From: CAYRTV01 sp964505785
GTDB lineage: Bacteria > Acidobacteriota > Aminicenantia > Aminicenantales > Aminicenantaceae
Direction: 5' to 3'
NCBI GenBank assembly: GCA_964505785.1
Contig: CAZDJZ010000011.1
Location: forward strand, 28,053 to 92,052
Length of the DNA stretch: 64,000 bases
Shown here: positions 26,598-35,139 of the stretch, in pieces
Layout: the number at the start of each line of letters is the position of its first letter
How positions within the stretch are numbered: position 1 is the stretch's first letter
Program-made: the position numbers and the translations under genes
The notes under the pieces: model-generated
Told to the model about the DNA's origin: nothing
Database searches by the model: none
Seen by the model: the letters and a program-made list of their open reading frames with translations, nothing else

Positions 26598-27779
26598 ATG
26601 CTGTTTTTTACAGACATAGATTTGAAGGAAAAACTGATATTTATGCGGGTGGACTTCAATGTACCCCTGAATGACGCGGGAGATATTACGGATGACACCC
26701 GGGTCGAAGCGGCGCTGCCTACCATAAAACATCTGCTGGAACAAAAGGCCATGGTTGTTGCCGCTTCGCATTTGGGCAGGCCGAAGGGCAAGAAGGTTCC
26801 GGAACTCAGCCTCAAGCCGGTTGCAAAAAGATTATCACAGCTGCTTTCCCAAAACGTTGATATAGCGCCTGACTGCACCGGAGAAGACGTGGAAAACATG
26901 AAATCATCTCTTAAGCCCGGGCATGTTTTGCTGCTGGAAAATCTTCGCTTTGATAAAGGTGAAAAAGCCAATGATGACGATTTTGCCCGCAGCCTGGCTT
27001 CCGGCATTGATATTTTCATTAATGATGCATTTGCCGCATGCCACCGGGCCCATGCCTCCATTGTAGGCGTCCCCAAACATGTTAAAAAAGCGGCAGCCGG
27101 ATTTCTGCTCAGGCAGGAAATCGATTATTTTGACCGCATTCTTCATGTCCCTCAGGAACCTTACCTGGCCATTCTGGGAGGAGCCAAAGTTTCCGATAAA
27201 ATCCCGGTTATGGAAAATCTTTTGGATAGAGCGGATGACATTCTTATCGGAGGAGCTATGGCTTATACTTTTTTCGCTGCTCAAGGAAAAAAGACCGGTA
27301 AATCCTTAGTAGAACACGATAAGATCGATACTGCGTCAAAAATTCTGAAAACCGCCCAGCAAAAAAAAGTCACCATCCATTTACCCAAGGACCACATTAT
27401 TGCTTCTTCTCCCGGTGAAAACGCTGAAGCGGAGACAGTTTCCTCTTTCCCCATTCCAGAGAATAAAATGGGAGTTGATATCGGCCCGGAAACCATCAAA
27501 GCATTTACCAGGATTATTTCCCAGGCTAAAACTATTTTTTGGAATGGCCCCATGGGTGTTTTTGAAGTCAATGCGTTTTCAAAGGGAACGGCGGAAATCG
27601 CCAAAGCTGTCGCGAAATCTGGAGCCCTGTCCATAGTAGGCGGTGGAGACTCCGTTTCCGCTTTGAAGAAATCGGGAATGGCGGATCAAATTTCACATGT
27701 ATCCACCGGCGGCGGAGCATCGCTGGAACTGATCGCCAATGAGACCCTCCCGGGCATAGAAGCACTTTCGGAGAAATGA
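26598..27779 (+). CDS. pgk: phosphoglycerate kinase
   Basis: Transfers phosphate from 1,3-bisphosphoglycerate to ADP. Landmarks are the N-terminal MRVDFNVPLNDAGDITDDTRVEA, ASHLGRPKGKKVPELSL, LLLENLRFDKGEK, NDAFAACHRAHAS, and the C-terminal nucleotide-binding GGGDSVSALKK and ISHVSTGGGASLELI. The 393-aa length is normal. It begins 4 bp after gap and overlaps tpiA by 4 bp, so translation of the operon is coupled. Confidence 0.97.
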   Translation: MLFFTDIDLKEKLIFMRVDFNVPLNDAGDITDDTRVEAALPTIKHLLEQKAMVVAASHLGRPKGKKVPELSLKPVAKRLSQLLSQNVDIAPDCTGEDVENMKSSLKPGHVLLLENLRFDKGEKANDDDFARSLASGIDIFINDAFAACHRAHASIVGVPKHVKKAAAGFLLRQEIDYFDRILHVPQEPYLAILGGAKVSDKIPVMENLLDRADDILIGGAMAYTFFAAQGKKTGKSLVEHDKIDTASKILKTAQQKKVTIHLPKDHIIASSPGENAEAETVSSFPIPENKMGVDIGPETIKAFTRIISQAKTIFWNGPMGVFEVNAFSKGTAEIAKAVAKSGALSIVGGGDSVSALKKSGMADQISHVSTGGGASLELIANETLPGIEALSEK

Positions 27780-28573
27780 ACATGACATTAACCAATAAAA
27801 AACCTTTTATCGCCGGGAACTGGAAACTGCATAAAACCAATACGGACGCCCTGGTTTTAGTCCGCGGCATCATGGAGGAAGTCAAAGATATATCAGCCGG
27901 TGATGCGGAAATCGTAGTGATGCCGCCTTTCACAGCTTTATCTCCTGTCGCCGGAGTTCTCAAGAGCAGCGGCATACAACTGGGTGCTCAAAATCTTTAT
28001 TGGGAGGACGACGGCGCATTTACAGGGGAAATCTCAGGGCCAATGCTTAAAGACGCCGGGTGCCGTTTCGTAGTTGTCGGGCATTCCGAACGACGCCAAT
28101 ACTTCGGTGAAACCAACCAAACCGTCAATAAAAAAGTTCAGGCAGCCATTTCTCACCAGCTCATCCCGGTCATGTGCATCGGAGAAACACTGGAGGAAAA
28201 AGAAGATAAGCAAACTTTCCAAAAAGTTGAAACCCAAATCACCGAAGGGTTGGATCAAATCACGGCCGAACAAATCAGGAACATCATCATCGCGTATGAA
28301 CCGATTTGGGCAATCGGGACCGGACGCACCGCTACACCTGAGCAGGCCGGAGAAGTCCATAGTTTTATCCGGGAAAAATTGAACGAAAAGTATGGAAAAG
28401 ATTCAGGGGACTATGTTATAATCCTGTACGGCGGTTCGGTGAAGCCGAAAAACGCCTATTCGCTCATAAAAGAGAAGAACATTAACGGCGCTTTGATCGG
28501 TGGTGCTTCTTTAAAAGCCGGTTCATTCGCTGAAATCACTAAAGAAGCGATAAAAGCTTATAGAGAAAAGTAA
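27776..28573 (+). CDS. tpiA: triosephosphate isomerase
   Basis: Interconverts DHAP and GAP. It shows the substrate lysine in GNWKLHKT, the catalytic His in VVGHSERRQYFGET, and the catalytic Glu in IAYEPIWAIGTGRTATPEQA, followed by the phosphate-binding ILYGGSVKPKN and GALIGGASL. Two ATGs are possible. The one at 27776 overlaps the pgk stop; the one at 27782 has better spacing to GGAG. Confidence 0.97.
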   Translation: MNMTLTNKKPFIAGNWKLHKTNTDALVLVRGIMEEVKDISAGDAEIVVMPPFTALSPVAGVLKSSGIQLGAQNLYWEDDGAFTGEISGPMLKDAGCRFVVVGHSERRQYFGETNQTVNKKVQAAISHQLIPVMCIGETLEEKEDKQTFQKVETQITEGLDQITAEQIRNIIIAYEPIWAIGTGRTATPEQAGEVHSFIREKLNEKYGKDSGDYVIILYGGSVKPKNAYSLIKEKNINGALIGGASLKAGSFAEITKEAIKAYREK

Positions 28574-28578
28574 AAAAA

Positions 28579-28971
28579 ATGGTTACATTTATTACAATTA
28601 TTCATGTTATTGTGAGTCTGGTTTTGATTGCAGCCGTGCTGCTCCAGTCCGGAAAAGCAGCCGACCTGGCCGGCGCCTTTGGCGGCGGAGGAAGTCAATC
28701 CACTTTCGGTCCCCGCGGAGGTCAAACTATTTTATCCAAAATGACCACCATCTGCGCAGTTCTTTTCATGTTGACTTCACTGGGTTTGTATATCATGTCC
28801 GCCCGCGGCACCCAAAGCCTTTTAAAAGACGAAGTTCCCCCGGTGGATAAAAAACCCGCTGCAGCAGAAACTACGGAAAAGAAAACTCAGCCGGGAGAAG
28901 AAAAGCAGGAGGAAACCGAAGAAAAACAGCCGGAAACGAAAAAGCAAGAGGCTCAAACCGAAAAATCCTAA
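28579..28971 (+). CDS. secG: preprotein translocase subunit SecG
   Basis: Small accessory subunit of SecYEG. It has the two-helix hairpin typical of SecG: helix 1 ITIIHVIVSLVLIAAVLLQSGK, the conserved glycine-rich loop AGAFGGGGSQSTFGPRGG, and helix 2 TICAVLFMLTSLGLYIM. At 130 aa it is longer than E. coli SecG because of a Glu/Lys/Gln-rich low-complexity tail from about residue 82. It follows tpiA by 5 bp, the common tpiA-secG arrangement. Confidence 0.94.
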   Translation: MVTFITIIHVIVSLVLIAAVLLQSGKAADLAGAFGGGGSQSTFGPRGGQTILSKMTTICAVLFMLTSLGLYIMSARGTQSLLKDEVPPVDKKPAAAETTEKKTQPGEEKQEETEEKQPETKKQEAQTEKS

Positions 28972-29000
28972 CGATTTATTGACATTACTCTCCCCTGGAT

Positions 29001-29085
29001 GCCGAAGTGGTGGAATTGGCAGACACGCATGGTTGAGGGCCATGTGGGCGTTAAGCCTGTGGGGGTTCGAATCCCCCCTTCGGCA
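29001..29085 (+). tRNA. tRNA-Leu(GAG)
   Basis: Class II tRNA: acceptor GCCGAAG/CTTCGGC, anticodon stem CATGG/CCATG around TTGAGGG (anticodon GAG), a long variable arm and the T-loop GGTTCGAATCC. No CCA is encoded: the discriminator A is followed by a T-run that doubles as a terminator for the preceding operon. This differs from the two serine tRNAs in the window, which encode CCA. Confidence 0.96.
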
Positions 29086-29234
29086 TTTTTAATCCTTCAA
29101 TCACACTCCACCAGACGTGCTAAAGTGCGCAGCAGCGAAGGATTTTATGCTGCCTCGCATCTGCGTCAATATCGACCGATGGAGAGTGCTTAATTTGCAA
29201 TAAAGCAATAATTATTCTTTATAAATATTCTTTA

Positions 29235-29261
29235 TTGACAAGCAGCTGAATTTATTATAAA
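29235..29261 (+). promoter_or_regulatory. candidate promoter of the peroxiredoxin gene
   Basis: A perfect TTGACA (29235-29240) and TATAAA (29256-29261) have a 15-nt spacer, shorter than ideal. If it is used, the transcript would carry a leader of about 200 nt that includes the whole element A. Confidence 0.35.
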
Positions 29262-29285
29262 CTTTTTATCATTGTGATGAATTAA

Positions 29286-29430
29286 CCTGGATTGTTCATG
29301 GGCCGAGATTGCCGCAGATACGGTTAGATCCGGCCCTCCTGAAAATGATTTATGTGTATACTACACCCGGAACAATGAAAATGAATCCATCTTCCGTCCT
29401 GGCGGGTCATTTTCCAAGTAATAACCCAGG
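29286..29430 (+). repeat. element A copy upstream of the peroxiredoxin gene
   Basis: Begins CCTGGATTGTTCATGG, has the core GGGCCGAGATTGCCGCAGAT and the pairing partner CGGCCC, and ends AATAACCCAGG. It is read in the same direction as the gene and ends 33 bp before its start codon. Confidence 0.6.
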
Positions 29431-29463
29431 TTGATAGCAAATATTACTTAAGGAGGTTTTAAC

Positions 29464-30102
29464 ATGGAAAATCGAATTCCATTAATCGGAGAAAAATTCC
29501 CTGAGCTAAAAGTCATGACAACCCATGGCGTAATGAATCTGCCGCAGGCTTATTCAGGAAAATGGTTCATTTTATTTTCCCACCCTGCGGATTTTACTCC
29601 TGTATGCACAACTGAATTTGTTGCTTTTCAGAAACGGTACGATGAATTTCAAAAATTGAACACCGAGCTCATCGGCCTTAGCATCGACCAGGTTTTCTCC
29701 CACATCAAATGGGTCCAGTGGATTAAAGAAAATCTCAAAGAAGAAATCAAATTTCCCATCATCGCAGACCATGGAAACGCATCTAGAACACTGGGTTTAG
29801 TTCACGAAGCCAAGGGGACCAATACGGTCCGGGCGGTTTTTATTGTGGATCCTAAAGGCATTATCCGGGCCATGCTTTATTATCCTCAGGAACTGGGACG
29901 CAATATGGATGAAATTGTGCGCATGATCAAAGGATTCCAGGTTGCAGAAAAAAACGGTGTCGCAATTCCCGCCAATTGGCCTAATAATGAATTGATCAAG
30001 GACAACGTTATCATTCCGCCTCCTACGGATGAAAAAACCGCTAAAGAACGCATGAAGCAAAAAGATTGTTTTGACTGGTGGTTCTGTCACAAAAAACTGT
30101 AG
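29464..30102 (+). CDS. peroxiredoxin, Prx6/AhpC-TSA type
   Basis: Thiol peroxidase reducing H2O2 and organic hydroperoxides. The peroxidatic cysteine C48 is in the canonical FTPVCTTE motif, and the catalytic Arg lies in the later NTVRAVFIVDP. The 212-aa length and the long C-terminal arm match the Prx6 subgroup seen in archaea and anaerobic bacteria. Two further cysteines in the tail (C202 and C208, DCFDWWFC) could act as resolving cysteines. AAGGAGG precedes the ATG. It is a single-gene unit with its own strong terminator. Confidence 0.94.
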   Translation: MENRIPLIGEKFPELKVMTTHGVMNLPQAYSGKWFILFSHPADFTPVCTTEFVAFQKRYDEFQKLNTELIGLSIDQVFSHIKWVQWIKENLKEEIKFPIIADHGNASRTLGLVHEAKGTNTVRAVFIVDPKGIIRAMLYYPQELGRNMDEIVRMIKGFQVAEKNGVAIPANWPNNELIKDNVIIPPPTDEKTAKERMKQKDCFDWWFCHKKL

Positions 30103-30130
30103 TTCATTTTCCCGTTTAAATTAGTATTCT

Positions 30131-30172
30131 AAGGGGGCGGCTGGTTATCCCTGGTTCAGCCGTCCCCTTTAT
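30131..30172 (+). terminator. intrinsic terminator of the peroxiredoxin gene
   Basis: A 13-bp stem (AAGGGGGCGGCTG, 30131-30143, with CAGCCGTCCCCTT, 30157-30169, one G-U pair) is followed by TTTATTATA. A clear rho-independent terminator 28 bp after the stop codon. Confidence 0.85.
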
Positions 30173-30380
30173 TATACCCGCCTCACACAACCCCCATATT
30201 ATTCCCTAAGCGGAAACCCTATGTCATCCTGAGGCACAAAACGACGAAAGGGTCTCACAGGTTAGAAAGCCTCCGGATGGCTCATAAGGGATTTTTTGAT
30301 TTTTGATTTTTGATTTAATAAAATAACATCTTGCTTTATACTTTTCACTTTTACTCCACGAAGAAAAGGAGGTATGTATT

Positions 30381-31337
30381 ATGAAACTGGATGAATTATA
30401 CAAATCAGCCGTATCCATCGGTATTAATAACGACCTGAGAGGAGAAAATGAAATCAAACGGATTCTTAAAGAAGAAAAAGAAACCTTCAAGAATCTAAAA
30501 AAAGAAGACAAAGAATATTATGATAATGACCGTCTGTTCAATCCTTTTTCCGATTCCCGCATTCTGAATGGAGACCCTGAAACAGATATCAAAAAAATTC
30601 TCATCGGTATTGACATGGAAACCGCGGAAATCCTGCTGGCGCAGCAATTGAATCAGATATCCAGCGCAAAAATTGACTTGATCATCGCTCACCATCCTGA
30701 AGGCTATGCCCTGGCCCAACTTTATGACGTAATGAAGCTGCAGTCAGACCTTCTGGTCCAATTCGGTGTCACCGTCAGTGTGGCGGAACAGCTGCTGGAA
30801 AAGCGCATCAGTGAAGTCGAATGCCGCCTTCTTCCCGCCAACCATAACCGGGCTGTAGATGCAGCCAAAGCTTTGGGATTCCCCATGATGTGCCTGCATA
30901 CACCGGCTGATAATTGCGTAACCCGTTATCTGAAGGATCTTTTCGAAAAGGAAAAGCCTCAAAAAATAAAAGATATCATAAAGATTTTAAATGACATTCC
31001 GGAATATCAAAAAGCCCGGCATCTGCAGATTGCTCCAAAAATTGTCAGCGGCTCAGAAAATAATTCTTGCGGAAAAATATTCGTAGACATGACCGGAGGA
31101 ACCGGAGGATCTGAAGACATTTACGACAAGTTCGCTGCCTCCGGCGTCAGCACATTAGTGGGAATGCATATCGGTGAAAAACATCTTGAGAATGCAAAAA
31201 AAGCTCATTTAAATGTCGTGATCGCAGGTCATATCGCCAGTGACACTCTCGGACTGAATTTGCTGTTCGACCAAATTGAAAAAAAAGAAAAGCTCGATTT
31301 CGTCGGGGTTTCTGGGTTTGAAAGAATCCGAAGATAA
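30381..31337 (+). CDS. NIF3-like (GTP cyclohydrolase I type 2-like) protein
   Basis: A divergent member of the NIF3/YbgI family, which has a di-metal site. Metal-ligand motifs are visible in order: HHPEGYAL (about 102-109), a central VSVAEQLLEKR, the GGTGGSEDIYDK glycine loop and a C-terminal GHIASDTLGLN. The protein has an unusual charged N-terminal extension of about 60 residues (KRILKEEKETFKNLKKEDKEYY) before the core. AAAGGAGG precedes the start. The biochemical role of this family is poorly defined; hydrolase activity is inferred only from the fold. Confidence 0.75.
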   Translation: MKLDELYKSAVSIGINNDLRGENEIKRILKEEKETFKNLKKEDKEYYDNDRLFNPFSDSRILNGDPETDIKKILIGIDMETAEILLAQQLNQISSAKIDLIIAHHPEGYALAQLYDVMKLQSDLLVQFGVTVSVAEQLLEKRISEVECRLLPANHNRAVDAAKALGFPMMCLHTPADNCVTRYLKDLFEKEKPQKIKDIIKILNDIPEYQKARHLQIAPKIVSGSENNSCGKIFVDMTGGTGGSEDIYDKFAASGVSTLVGMHIGEKHLENAKKAHLNVVIAGHIASDTLGLNLLFDQIEKKEKLDFVGVSGFERIRR

Positions 31338-31343
31338 GGAAAG

Positions 31344-31424
31344 GTGCTGGCTGTTGGGTATGGGGAAAATAAGCAAAAAGGGGATAATGAAGGAGGGTTA
31401 TTAAAAATCTTACCCAGCCAGCAC
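31344..31424. terminator. long inverted repeat downstream of the NIF3-like gene
   Basis: GTGCTGGCTGTTGGGTA (31344-31360) and TACCCAGCCAGCAC (31411-31424) pair over 14 bp with a 3-nt bulge, enclosing a purine-rich 50-nt loop (GGGGAAAATAAGC and AAGGAGGG). It begins 6 bp after the stop codon. It may be a terminator with an unusually large loop or a small structured RNA; there is no T-run. Confidence 0.4.
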
Positions 31425-31609
31425 AATAAGATTTGATACTATTATAGCAAACATTTTCCCAAAATCAACCCCTCTGATTCAAATTATTTCATTTTTTTTA
31501 ACTTTTTTTGAATGACATCCTATGTCACCGTGAATGTGCAATAACATGAAATCGCAATTTTTTTAGGAATAATTCAGGCTGATAATCAAGGCTAATCAAT
31601 GGGCCCGAT

Positions 31610-33130
31610 TTAATGACGGTGGATGTCCCGGTGCAGAATTTCACGGATTTCTTCCGGCTTTTTCAAGGAAGAAAAATCCACATGTTCCTGGTTTAGATTA
31701 TTTATCATATATTCAATCACACCCGGCGGAAAGATATTGTCCCGTTCATACAGCTGCCGCTTCTTTTCCAAAACGACAGCGGATTCAGCACAGCTTGCAG
31801 GTAAAGATTTGAATTTTTTTCTTTTATCATCCGACCAGGTTGTCCCTTTAACATAAAGCTTTTCAGCCATGGCCGCTGCTTCATCATGCTGAAATCCCCA
31901 ATCCGCCGCCATGGTGATTCCCGCCAGCAGCAAATGGACCATCGCGCTGCCATCCGGGCTGCGGAGTTCTACGGTTTTGCTGTCTTCCCATTCTTCCAGC
32001 CGGGTGGATTCTTGCGGATTGACTTTGCGTGCCAAGTCTTGCTTATCCGACCAGGCCAGCGGTATACGGATTAAGGCATCCCGGTTCAGCCCGCTCCAAA
32101 AAATCCGGGTGGGGGCTTCCTGATCCGGCACCAGGCGGAAATAGGACGAGGCGACAGTATTACCAAATGCGGTCAGGGAATCCGCATACTCGCATAAACC
32201 GCCGACCAGCCTTTCAGCTTCTTTAGAAAGGCGGCCGTCCGCCCGCCGCATAATATTTTTTCCATTCTTATTCAATTGCAGATGAAAATGATATCCGTTG
32301 CCGGCAATCCCGGTTTCCAGCTTCGGCGCAAAAGTAACAGAGCATCCATTCCGGTACGCGATATTCCGGATCAACCATCGTGCCACCACCAAAGCATCGG
32401 CCATTTCTTCAGCCGGGCGGGGAAGAAACTCAACCTCTAATTGCTCGGCTTGCTTTCCGTTTATTTCATCCATGTCTGATTCCAGTTTCTCAATATGGCC
32501 GACTTCACTATGCGCATACTTGACCGCACTGGTGATCTGGGTGATATGCCTTAGGATCTCCTTTAAAATCCGTCCGCTTTTTATAAACGGAGAAGATTCA
32601 TGATAACCTCGTTGGCTTTCCAGAGAAAACAGGGTTTTTTCCTTATCAAAAATAAGATAAAACTCCAACTCACCTAAAGCAAAAAGCTCCAGCCCCGTGT
32701 TTTGTTTGAACAGAATGCAGGCATTATGCAGAATAGTGTCGGGAGCAAAGCGTGCCCGCTCCCCGTCTTTGGTAAAATAGCGGCAGATGAAATTCAAGCT
32801 TTTTTCATCAAAGGGATTCAAAAAAGCGGATTTATAGTCGGGCACAACATAAAGATCGGAAAGCGATGATTCCACCATTCCCTTAAATAAGCTGGACCCG
32901 TCCACTCTCTCTCCCTGGGTCAAAATGACCTCAGCCCGGCGTCTGTCCGGGACAGGGAGGTTCAATTCCTTTAACCGCCCATCCAGAGCAATGTAGTGGA
33001 AGGTGATGCGTTCGATTTGTTTTTCTTCGATGATTTCCAATAAATCCGACCGCTGAAACTCATTTGGATATTTATTCAAAAGTTGAGACAGCGGATTTGT
33101 TAATGCGTATGAAAATTGAGACGTAGTCAT
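31610..33130 (-). CDS. glutamine synthetase-like ligase
   Basis: A 506-aa member of the GS superfamily. The catalytic beta-barrel motifs are present: ELEFYL, EVGHIEKLESDMDEIN, EQLEVEF, GNGYHFHLQL (the ATP/ammonia-site HxH) and RIPLAW through SKTVELRSPDGSA, the equivalent of the GS VExRxPD motif. It does not contain the adenylylation-site tyrosine context of GlnA type I, and the N-terminal beta-grasp region is divergent. It could be a true GS or a gamma-glutamyl ligase acting on an amine or amino acid. It is encoded near a second PLP aminotransferase and an ornithine cyclodeaminase homologue. Confidence 0.8.
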   Translation of the reverse strand: MTTSQFSYALTNPLSQLLNKYPNEFQRSDLLEIIEEKQIERITFHYIALDGRLKELNLPVPDRRRAEVILTQGERVDGSSLFKGMVESSLSDLYVVPDYKSAFLNPFDEKSLNFICRYFTKDGERARFAPDTILHNACILFKQNTGLELFALGELEFYLIFDKEKTLFSLESQRGYHESSPFIKSGRILKEILRHITQITSAVKYAHSEVGHIEKLESDMDEINGKQAEQLEVEFLPRPAEEMADALVVARWLIRNIAYRNGCSVTFAPKLETGIAGNGYHFHLQLNKNGKNIMRRADGRLSKEAERLVGGLCEYADSLTAFGNTVASSYFRLVPDQEAPTRIFWSGLNRDALIRIPLAWSDKQDLARKVNPQESTRLEEWEDSKTVELRSPDGSAMVHLLLAGITMAADWGFQHDEAAAMAEKLYVKGTTWSDDKRKKFKSLPASCAESAVVLEKKRQLYERDNIFPPGVIEYMINNLNQEHVDFSSLKKPEEIREILHRDIHRH

Positions 33131-33239
33131 TATTCAACTCCCAGACTTTTTTATTAATATGAATGAGCGTCTATTTTACATTCCTATATTCCATTTGTCG
33201 AGGATTGACAAAACTAATCTATCCCTTAACCTGAATGAA

Positions 33240-34340
33240 TCAGGAAAGATCCGATAAGGCCTTCTCCAGCCGCTTCAATCCCTCACCCAGCTCATCCGCA
33301 TCCGCGCCGAATCCAATCCGGAAATAACGGGGATTCATTTCAAAACACCGGCCCGGAACGATAAAAGTCCTGTGCTTTTCTGCCGCCATGCGGAAAAACT
33401 CTTCCGGATCAATGCCAATTTCCTGTTTAAGCCGGGGAAAACAGACTACCCCAGCTTCAGGTGGAATCCACTCTAGAGCGGATTGCCGCTCCATCCACTC
33501 TTTTAGTACAGCCAGGTTGGTTTGAATGCGCTGCCGTGCTCTCTCCAGATAGAATTCCTTGTCCTCCAGCACCCTGGCTGTAATCACTTCGCTTAGAGCA
33601 TTATTGGAAATACTGACCTGCTCCCTGACAGCAACACAGTGATCAATCCAGCTGCGGTTCCGGGATGCCATCCATCCTGTGCGGATTCCGGGAAGGCCGT
33701 AACATTTCGACATGCTGGTGATACTGACGGCATTTTCACTTAATACGGCTGCCGGCGGAAGCATGGCCTCGCTCGGGGCCAGGAATTGGTAGGTTTCATC
33801 GCTTAATAATGGGATTCCATGATTTTCAGCCATGGCGATGATATTATCCAGGTCATCGCGGCTTATCATCGACCCCGTCGGATTATTGGGATGCGTGATG
33901 CTGATCAACTTTGTATCCGGACGGATCATCTTTTCCAGCTCATCCAAATCAGGCCGGAATTTGTTTTCATAACGCAGCGTGAACAGGGAAACATCACAGC
34001 CCAAAGACCGGGGCACCTCATACAAAGACGGATAATTCGGATGTTCAATGATTACATGTTCACCAGGATTCACCAGAGCCGACACCACAGCAAAATTCGC
34101 TTCACTTGCACCAGTGGTCACCAGAATATTATCCGCGTTCAACCCTTCATACTGTCCGGCTATAATGTTTCTCAGCTCCGGCTTTCCCCGGTGATAACCA
34201 TAGCGGAGCCGGACATCATTTAAAGCGACCGGGACCGCGCCCAGGGGAAGAGTTTTGACTGCGCTCTCCCCTTCATCATAATCAATTTCATACTGATATG
34301 TATCGAACCAGATTTCCAATTCCATTCGTTTATACCACAT
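33240..34340 (-). CDS. class I/II PLP-dependent aminotransferase, paralogue of the gene at 2909
   Basis: A second VioD/capreomycidine-synthase-like aminotransferase. The start at 34340 (MWYKRMELEIWFDTYQ) is chosen because GGAG lies 7 nt upstream; the 19-codon open extension is element B sequence and not family-like. Landmarks are HPNNPTGSM, LLSDETYQFL, the PLP lysine in SMSKCYGLPGIRTGW, and FRIGFG at the C terminus. The opening YEIDYDEGESAVKTLPLGAV replaces the NISES block of the 2909 paralogue, so the two probably have different substrates. It lies about 110 bp upstream of the GS-like gene, which it probably precedes in an operon. Confidence 0.86.
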   Translation of the reverse strand: MWYKRMELEIWFDTYQYEIDYDEGESAVKTLPLGAVPVALNDVRLRYGYHRGKPELRNIIAGQYEGLNADNILVTTGASEANFAVVSALVNPGEHVIIEHPNYPSLYEVPRSLGCDVSLFTLRYENKFRPDLDELEKMIRPDTKLISITHPNNPTGSMISRDDLDNIIAMAENHGIPLLSDETYQFLAPSEAMLPPAAVLSENAVSITSMSKCYGLPGIRTGWMASRNRSWIDHCVAVREQVSISNNALSEVITARVLEDKEFYLERARQRIQTNLAVLKEWMERQSALEWIPPEAGVVCFPRLKQEIGIDPEEFFRMAAEKHRTFIVPGRCFEMNPRYFRIGFGADADELGEGLKRLEKALSDLS

Positions 34341-34508
34341 TCCGTTTCTCCTTATTGAAACACATAATGTCATCCTGAGCGAAGCGAAGGATCTCAAACT
34401 GCCTCGTTATAAAAATTGTAAAGAGTGAAGAGTAAAGAGAAAAAATCAGAGAAAAGTGAGAAGTAAAAAGTGAAAAGTTATCCTATTAAATTAAAATGAC
34501 TTAATGCA

Positions 34509-34575
34509 CCTGAATTATTCACAAGCCGAGATTGCGGCAAATGCGAGGCGCAGAGATTTCAAAAAATAATCCTCG
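34509..34575 (+). repeat. short element A copy
   Basis: Begins CCTGAATTATTCACAAGCC, continues GAGATTGCGGCAAATGCG and ends near AAAAATAATCCTCG. It is a degenerate, about 67-bp relative of element A inside the long gap 34341-35139. Confidence 0.45.
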
Positions 34576-34787
34576 AAATAAAACAGATTGAACAATGAGG
34601 AAATGAGGAGTATGAATAGAAATAGATGGACATATACAGCCCTGGTCTGGTTTTTTTTGAAGTCACAGGGGATTGATTATATGATACTTTATAGACGGTG
34701 AAAATGAATCCACATGCTAAATACTACCTAACCTGGATTATTCACGGGCCGAGATTGCCGCAGACGACGGCAATACGTTAATTTATT

Positions 34788-34910
34788 GTCGTTCTGAGGA
34801 GCATAGCGACAAAGGATCTTAGACGGCGCTTGCACGAGAAGACGATGACGCTTCATTCAGCGAAAAAGTCTAAGATCCTCACGGCCTGCCGGCGCAGGCC
34901 TCAGGACGAC
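34788..34910. repeat. element B nested in element A
   Basis: Begins GTCGTTCTGAGGAGC, contains GGATCTTAGACGG and its complement AAGTCTAAGATCCTC, and ends GCCTCAGGACGAC. The terminal 6 nt (GTCGTT/..GACGAC) and the longer internal inverted words make it look like a miniature inverted-repeat element. Confidence 0.65.
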
Positions 34911-35023
34911 ATTGATTCAATCAAGGTCGTCACTTCACTGCGACGAGCTGCAAACCGGAAGATGCGGTGAGATTCGGCTCGCCCGAAGGGGTGAAAAATT
35001 GCGGTTATAATTTAAGGAGGCAA

Positions 35024-35116
35024 ATGAAAAACTTTCAATTTGAACTTTTAATTAAAATCATGTTAATCGCTGATAAAAAAGTTTTTGCAAAAACATCGCA
35101 ATTTTTTTATGAATAA
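35024..35116 (+). CDS. possible 30-codon leader peptide inside element A
   Basis: ATG at 35024 has a full AAGGAGG 4 nt upstream and a TATAAT at 35006. It encodes 30 residues (MKNFQFELLIKIMLIADKKV and on) and stops 23 bp before the ornithine cyclodeaminase start. The strong ribosome-binding site is the only support, since the other complete element A copies do not preserve this frame. It could be a chance frame in AT-rich DNA. Confidence 0.25.
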   Translation: MKNFQFELLIKIMLIADKKVFAKTSQFFYE

Positions 35117-35139
35117 TTCAGGCTAAAAAGGAGTGACGG

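Larger units (their letters stand above)
29086..29463. other. intergenic region upstream of the peroxiredoxin gene
   Basis: No gene is visible. The region contains a T-run after the tRNA, an inverted-repeat stretch around 29097-29190 (CACACTCCACC and GGAGAGTGCTT words flanking an ATTGACGCAGATGCGAG-like fragment on the minus strand), a candidate promoter (29235-29261) and a full element A (29286-29430). Confidence 0.5.
34732..35122 (+). repeat. element A interrupted by element B
   Basis: The left end CCTGGATTATTCACGGG and core GAGATTGCCGCAGACG start at 34732. The core resumes after the insertion as GATGCGGTGAGATTCGGC and TGAAAAATTGCGGTTATAAT. The right end TGAATAATTCAGG closes at 35122, 18 bp before the ornithine cyclodeaminase start. 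The interruption (34788-34910) is a full element B, which shows that element B can insert into element A. Confidence 0.65.

Noticed and set aside
34341..34397. Extended N terminus of the second VioD-like aminotransferase
   Set aside because: It is encoded by a half element B, while a good ribosome-binding site precedes the ATG at 34340.
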